DNA from: Betaproteobacteria bacterium
GTDB taxonomy: Bacteria > Pseudomonadota > Gammaproteobacteria > Burkholderiales > Burkholderiaceae_D
DNA length: 51,737 nucleotides
Assembly: GCA_025356395.1 (NCBI GenBank)
Contig: JANXTA010000010.1
Span: 1-51,737 of the forward strand
Direction of reading: 5' to 3'
Position 1 is the stretch's first letter, and every line of letters starts with the position of its first letter. The notes under the pieces are model-generated. The model made no database searches and had not been told where the DNA came from. It worked only from the letters and a program-made list of their open reading frames with translations. Shown here piece after piece: positions 48,315 through 51,737 of this stretch. The position numbers and the translations under genes are program-made.

Positions 48315-49193
48315 GTGAGCGACTCTTCATTTGTCTACGACGAAGCGTTCTCGCGCAATCTCGGCTGGGTCACCGCCGACGAGCAACAGCGACTCAAAGG
48401 CAAGCGCATCGCGGTCGCCGGTCTCGGCGGCGTGGGCGGAAGTCACCTGCTGACTCTCGCCCGTCTCGGTATCGGTGCCTTCCACATCGCCGACTTCGAT
48501 CGATTCGCGATCGCCAACTTCAATCGGCAGGCGGGCGCGACGGTTTCCACGCTCGATCGTCCGAAGATCGACGTCCTCGCGGAGATGGCGCTCGACATCA
48601 ACCCCGAACTGGACATCGAGCGCTTCCCGATGGGCGTCGAAGCGGATCGTATCGATCGTTTCCTCGAAGGCGTCGACCTGTATGTCGATGGACTCGACTA
48701 CTTCGCGCTCGACATCCGTCGCAAGGTCTTCGCGCGCTGCGCCGAACTCGGCATCCCCGCGGTCACTGCAGCCCCGCTGGGCATGGGCGTCGCGCTGCTC
48801 AACTTCCTTCCGGGCGGCATGAGCTTCGAGGACTACTTCCAGCTCGATGGGCTCTCGCCGGACGAGCAGGCCATCCGCTTCCTGCTCGGCCTCTCCCCGC
48901 GCATGCTGCAACTCGCCTATCTGGTCGATCGCTCGCGCGTCAATTTCGAGGAGAAGCGCGGCCCTTCGACCGTGATGGCCTGCCAGCTGTGCGCCGGCTT
49001 CGCAGCGACCGAAGCGCTCAAGATCCTCCTCAAGCGCGGCAAGCTCATCGTCGCGCCGCGCGGCGTTCACTTCGACGCCTACCGCTATCGGCTGACGCGA
49101 ACCTGGCGGCCGGGCGGCAACAGCAACCTGATGCAACGGCTGACCCTGGCGCTCGCACGGCGTCAGCTGAAGATCCCGGCACCACGTCGATGA
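48315..49193 (+). CDS. Stand-alone ThiF/E1-like adenylyltransferase
   Basis: A 292-residue E1-like domain. The nucleotide loop GLGGVGG is at residues 36-42, the acidic DFDRFAIANFNRQ block (60-72) includes the ATP-contacting Asn and Arg, and DRPKID supplies the conserved lysine. Only one CxxC (CQLC, 223-226) is present instead of the usual paired zinc motifs, and no obvious catalytic cysteine is seen. It probably adenylates a carboxylate without forming an E1 thioester. No ubiquitin-like partner gene is present. The start is GTG at 48315, preceded by AGAAGG. Its stop overlaps the next start (ATGA). The nearest named relatives I recall are Rv1355c/MoeY-type proteins, which fuse this domain to a nitroreductase. 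Confidence 0.85.
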   Translation: MSDSSFVYDEAFSRNLGWVTADEQQRLKGKRIAVAGLGGVGGSHLLTLARLGIGAFHIADFDRFAIANFNRQAGATVSTLDRPKIDVLAEMALDINPELDIERFPMGVEADRIDRFLEGVDLYVDGLDYFALDIRRKVFARCAELGIPAVTAAPLGMGVALLNFLPGGMSFEDYFQLDGLSPDEQAIRFLLGLSPRMLQLAYLVDRSRVNFEEKRGPSTVMACQLCAGFAATEALKILLKRGKLIVAPRGVHFDAYRYRLTRTWRPGGNSNLMQRLTLALARRQLKIPAPRR

Positions 49194-50284
49194 CGACGAC
49201 GTTCGAGCGCCCGCTCGACGACATTCTCGATCGTGCACGCTGGGCACCCAGCGGGGACAACCGTCAGAGCTTCCGTTTCGAGATCGTCGACGACGGCCAT
49301 GTGGTCGTCCACGCCTTCGATACCCGACACGACTGCGTCTACGACCTCGACGGCAGCGCCAGCCAGATCGCGCTCGGCGCCCTGCTCGAAACCATGCGGA
49401 TCGCCGCGTCGGTCCACCGCCTCCGCCTCGACGTCACGCGGCGTGCGGAGGCAGCCATGAATGCGCCGCTGGTCGACGTGCGTCTGGTGGCCGATGCATC
49501 CGTCGAACCGGATCCCCTCGCGTCCTTCATCGAATCGCGGACCGTGAATCGCAGGCCGCTGCAGCGACGGCCGCTGACGGCCGTCGAGCGCAACGCCCTG
49601 ATGGCTTCGGTCGGCGACGATTACGACGTGGTCTGGCGCGAGGGCAACGCCCGCAGACGCGTGGCCTCGCTGCTGTTCAAGAGCGCCCGCCTGCGACTGA
49701 CGATGCCGGAGGCGTATCTCGTCCATCGCGATGCGATCGAATGGGGCGCGACCTTCAGCAACGACCGAGTCCCCGAAGCCGCGATCGGCCTCGACCCGAT
49801 GACCGCCCGACTGATGCGCTGGGTCATGCAGAGCTGGGGCCGCGTGCACTTCTTCAATCGCTTCCTGGCGGGCACGTGGACACCGCGCCTGCAGCTGGAT
49901 GTGCTGCCGGCGCTGATGTGCGCGGCGCACTTCGTCCTCGTGGCGAAGCGACCGGCTGAAGGCATCGACGACTTCATCGCGGGAGGTAGGGCCCTGCAGC
50001 GCTTCTGGCTCACCGCCGACCAGCTCGGCCTGCAGTTGCAACCCGAACTGACGCCGCTGATCTTCGCCCGCTACTTTCGCACGCGACTGACCTTCTCGAA
50101 GACCGATGGCATGACACGCGACGCGGGTCGCATCGCTACCCTGCTCGAAGCCGAGGTCGGCAAGGCCGCGGCCGAAAGCGCTGTGTTCATGGGGCGCGTG
50201 GGCGCCGGCAACGCCGCAAAATCACGGTCGTTGCGCCTGCCGATCGAACGCCTGATGGTCGGCAACCCGACGCGCCGCGACTAG
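49190..50284 (+). CDS. Nitroreductase-family flavoprotein (MoeY/Rv1355c-like)
   Basis: A 364-residue protein of the nitroreductase superfamily. The N-terminal ILDRARWAPSGDNRQSFRFEIV is the FMN-binding motif of the fold (RAPSxxNxQPW type). SASQIALGALLETMRIAA forms the following helix, and the C-terminal half has FNRFLAGTW and RALQRFWLTADQLGLQLQPELTPL. It is longer than simple nitroreductases (about 200 residues), carrying an insert around residues 120-230. Related flavoproteins reduce nitro groups or oxidise peptide-bound heterocycles in RiPP pathways. Translationally coupled to the ThiF-like gene by ATGA. Its TAG stop coincides with the stop of the opposite gene (CTAG). Confidence 0.82.
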   Translation: MTTTFERPLDDILDRARWAPSGDNRQSFRFEIVDDGHVVVHAFDTRHDCVYDLDGSASQIALGALLETMRIAASVHRLRLDVTRRAEAAMNAPLVDVRLVADASVEPDPLASFIESRTVNRRPLQRRPLTAVERNALMASVGDDYDVVWREGNARRRVASLLFKSARLRLTMPEAYLVHRDAIEWGATFSNDRVPEAAIGLDPMTARLMRWVMQSWGRVHFFNRFLAGTWTPRLQLDVLPALMCAAHFVLVAKRPAEGIDDFIAGGRALQRFWLTADQLGLQLQPELTPLIFARYFRTRLTFSKTDGMTRDAGRIATLLEAEVGKAAAESAVFMGRVGAGNAAKSRSLRLPIERLMVGNPTRRD

Positions 50285-51696
50285 AAACTGCGACGCAGCT
50301 CGACGTACGCCCGATCCTGTCGATCGAACTGACCGAAAAGCCCGGTCGGGTGGCCGCCGAAGAAATCGAAGCCGGCGGCGGCGCGCCAGTTCTTCTCGAA
50401 GTTCCAGGTCACCTTCGGCCGCAGCATCCAGTCGTTGCGGTTCAGGCTGTGGATCGCGAGAATCTGCGGTGAGAAATGGCTGCCCCACTTGCCCGACCAG
50501 AACACGCTCGCCCCGCTCTCGAACTTCTTCGGGATGATATCCGGATCGTGGTTGGTGAAGTAGCGCTGGAAGAGCTGCAGGTTGACACGCGCGTCGTCCG
50601 GGAGTCCGAATTCGAAGCTCACGATGTAGTCGAGGTAGCGCTGACCGACGACGCCGTCGGTCTGGTTGAGCCGCGACACGTTGAATTCGCGTCCCATCGC
50701 ATAGACCGCTTCGCCCTTGATCACGAAATCGTCGAGGTCCTTGGCGATCGTGGCGCCGTATTGCGTGACCTTCTCGTGGACCGGGGTGTAGACGAAGGTC
50801 GGCGCGGGCGTATTGACGATCGAACGCAGATAGGTCGGTGACGCGTCCACGCTGCGATAGGCGAACAGCGCGCCGTCCCATCCCTTGACCAGCGTCGACA
50901 ACCGAACGCCGAAATTCTGGTTGGTCCCGTCGTGCTTCGGCTTCTTCTCGTCGTTGATGAAGTAGCCGTAGCCTGCGGGCGCGGCCGGCGGATAGGCGTA
51001 GAAGGCGCTACCCGGCTTGCCGATGTTGTCGACCGTGGGGATCGGGATCCAGATCGCCTCGAGATGGGTATCGCCCTTGAAGTACTCGGCGCGCGCGGCC
51101 CATTGCGGGATGCGCAGCAGATCGAAATCGGTCAGCACGGTTTCGCGCAGATCCTTGGCCGACACCACGTCGGCGAAGAACAGGCCGACGACCTCGCCCC
51201 AGACGATCTGCTGGCGTCCCAGGCGAAAGTCGACGTCGCCCGCCGCGATGTCGAGGTAGGTCTCGCGGAAGTCGGCCTGGAAACGCTGATCCTTCTTCAC
51301 CTGCGACGAATAGAAGTCGCTCAGGTCGTAGATCGCGTCGTAGTCCGCGCGACCGCTGACCTTCCATTTCACCGAATCGGAGAACTGTCCCTGCGTGCCG
51401 AGCTCGAGCCGGTTTTTCAGCTTCGACCAATGCGCGGGCTTGGGGAGCGTGTACGCGCCCTCGAACTGATAGAAGCCACGCAGTCCCGGGGTCACCGGCT
51501 TCTCGGACAGCACGTCGTCGTCGAGCAGTGCGCTGGCTCGTTCCCTGGCATCGGCGGGCGGATCGGCGGCCTCGATCGCCGCGACCACCTCTTCCGCGCC
51601 TCGCGCGTGCGAGACAACCAGCAAGGCAGCCGCAAGACAGACGCCTCGCGACATGCGCAGTGCCAACTCGTGATGATCCATCGGCAGACCCTTCAT
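50281..51696 (-). CDS. DUF1302-like outer-membrane protein
   Basis: A 471-residue exported protein. The N-terminal signal lies within MKGLPMDHHELALRMSRGVC and LAAALLVVSHARGA. A long beta-rich body with alternating aromatics follows (VDFRLGRQQIVWGEVVGLFFADVVSAKDL), and the C-terminus YVELRRSF ends in phenylalanine, as in outer-membrane barrels. The GRQQIVWGE segment is typical of the DUF1302 group. It is a distant second copy of the class seen at 3851-5662. Its ATG overlaps the stop of the preceding minus-strand gene (ATGA); alternative starts are at 51681 and 51654. It likely forms part of another export operon extending beyond the window. Confidence 0.82.
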   Translation of the reverse strand: MKGLPMDHHELALRMSRGVCLAAALLVVSHARGAEEVVAAIEAADPPADARERASALLDDDVLSEKPVTPGLRGFYQFEGAYTLPKPAHWSKLKNRLELGTQGQFSDSVKWKVSGRADYDAIYDLSDFYSSQVKKDQRFQADFRETYLDIAAGDVDFRLGRQQIVWGEVVGLFFADVVSAKDLRETVLTDFDLLRIPQWAARAEYFKGDTHLEAIWIPIPTVDNIGKPGSAFYAYPPAAPAGYGYFINDEKKPKHDGTNQNFGVRLSTLVKGWDGALFAYRSVDASPTYLRSIVNTPAPTFVYTPVHEKVTQYGATIAKDLDDFVIKGEAVYAMGREFNVSRLNQTDGVVGQRYLDYIVSFEFGLPDDARVNLQLFQRYFTNHDPDIIPKKFESGASVFWSGKWGSHFSPQILAIHSLNRNDWMLRPKVTWNFEKNWRAAAGFDFFGGHPTGLFGQFDRQDRAYVELRRSF

Positions 51697-51737
51697 GCGA
51701 CCTTCATGGCCTTGTCCGGATTGTCGGCATACAGCCA
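51693..51737 (-). CDS. C-terminal end of an upstream gene (partial)
   Basis: The last 14 codons of a minus-strand gene, WLYADNPDKAMKVA then TGA, enter at the window's right edge. The stop overlaps the ATG of the DUF1302-like gene by ATGA, which indicates coupling. By analogy with similar operons it could be an outer-membrane lipoprotein-sorting protein or an RND transporter. Fourteen residues are too few to say. Confidence 0.6.
   Translation of the reverse strand, partial: WLYADNPDKAMKVA

Noticed and set aside
48266-49189. An upstream extension of the nitroreductase frame back to 48266
   Set aside because: The extension is the out-of-frame shadow of the ThiF-like gene. The coupled ATG at 49190 starts the recognisable flavoprotein.
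47462-50284. An anti-phage or ubiquitin-like conjugation system (E1 plus partners)
   Set aside because: No ubiquitin-like, E2-like or JAB-domain gene accompanies the E1-like gene. The partners are an acyltransferase and a flavoprotein.

Overview
The window is GC-rich proteobacterial chromosome. Gene content and order point to Betaproteobacteria, most likely Burkholderiales or a relative: lptF-lptG opposite pepA-holC-DUF2486, valS, a pairing of aat with bpt, class 2 pyrD, purB, gluQ and rhlE. Nearly every housekeeping gene is intact. The exception is a DNA-3-methyladenine glycosylase I gene with a one-base frameshift. Names are assigned by recognising family motifs in the translated sequence; no database search was run.

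Layout. 1-7125 (minus): an envelope and export operon encoding two outer-membrane or periplasmic partners (DUF1329, DUF1302), an MMPL/RND transporter and a YCF48-like propeller, followed by the start of a molybdenum-hydroxylase 2Fe-2S subunit cut by the window edge. 7656-11953 (minus): a compact catabolic operon of class III CoA-transferase, HMG-CoA-lyase-like enzyme and a LeuC/LeuD-type hydratase, with no leuA or leuB, so probably organic-acid degradation rather than leucine synthesis. 12.1-17.0 kb: a secreted DUF3761 protein, the initiator tRNA with promoter and terminator, then Nudix-aat-bpt-pyrD-iclR. 17.0-21.0 kb: a 57-residue PEP-CTERM-like peptide gene, a GST divergent from purB, a possible antisense-strand small RNA, and a yybP-ykoY-type manganese riboswitch ahead of a TerC-family gene. 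21.0-28.7 kb: cbiX-lptG-lptF on minus; pepA-holC-DUF2486-TAXI receptor-frameshifted tag on plus. 28.7-35.2 kb: a large STAND-ATPase/SARP-type regulator with a secreted partner, several small membrane proteins and an AI-2E/PerM-family permease. 35.2-45.8 kb: a lipoprotein metalloprotease, valS, a PAS-GGDEF cyclase, gluQ and rhlE.

47.3-50.3 kb holds the most unusual unit. It is a three-gene plus-strand operon of a FeeM-like N-acyl-amino-acid synthase, a stand-alone ThiF/E1-like adenylyltransferase and an unusually long nitroreductase-family flavoprotein. It lies divergent to a class III aminotransferase and ends stop-on-stop against a second DUF1302-like outer-membrane gene. The enzyme classes suggest a route that makes, adenylates and redox-modifies an acylated amino acid. 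This is the best candidate for an undescribed system here, although the chemistry is inferred.
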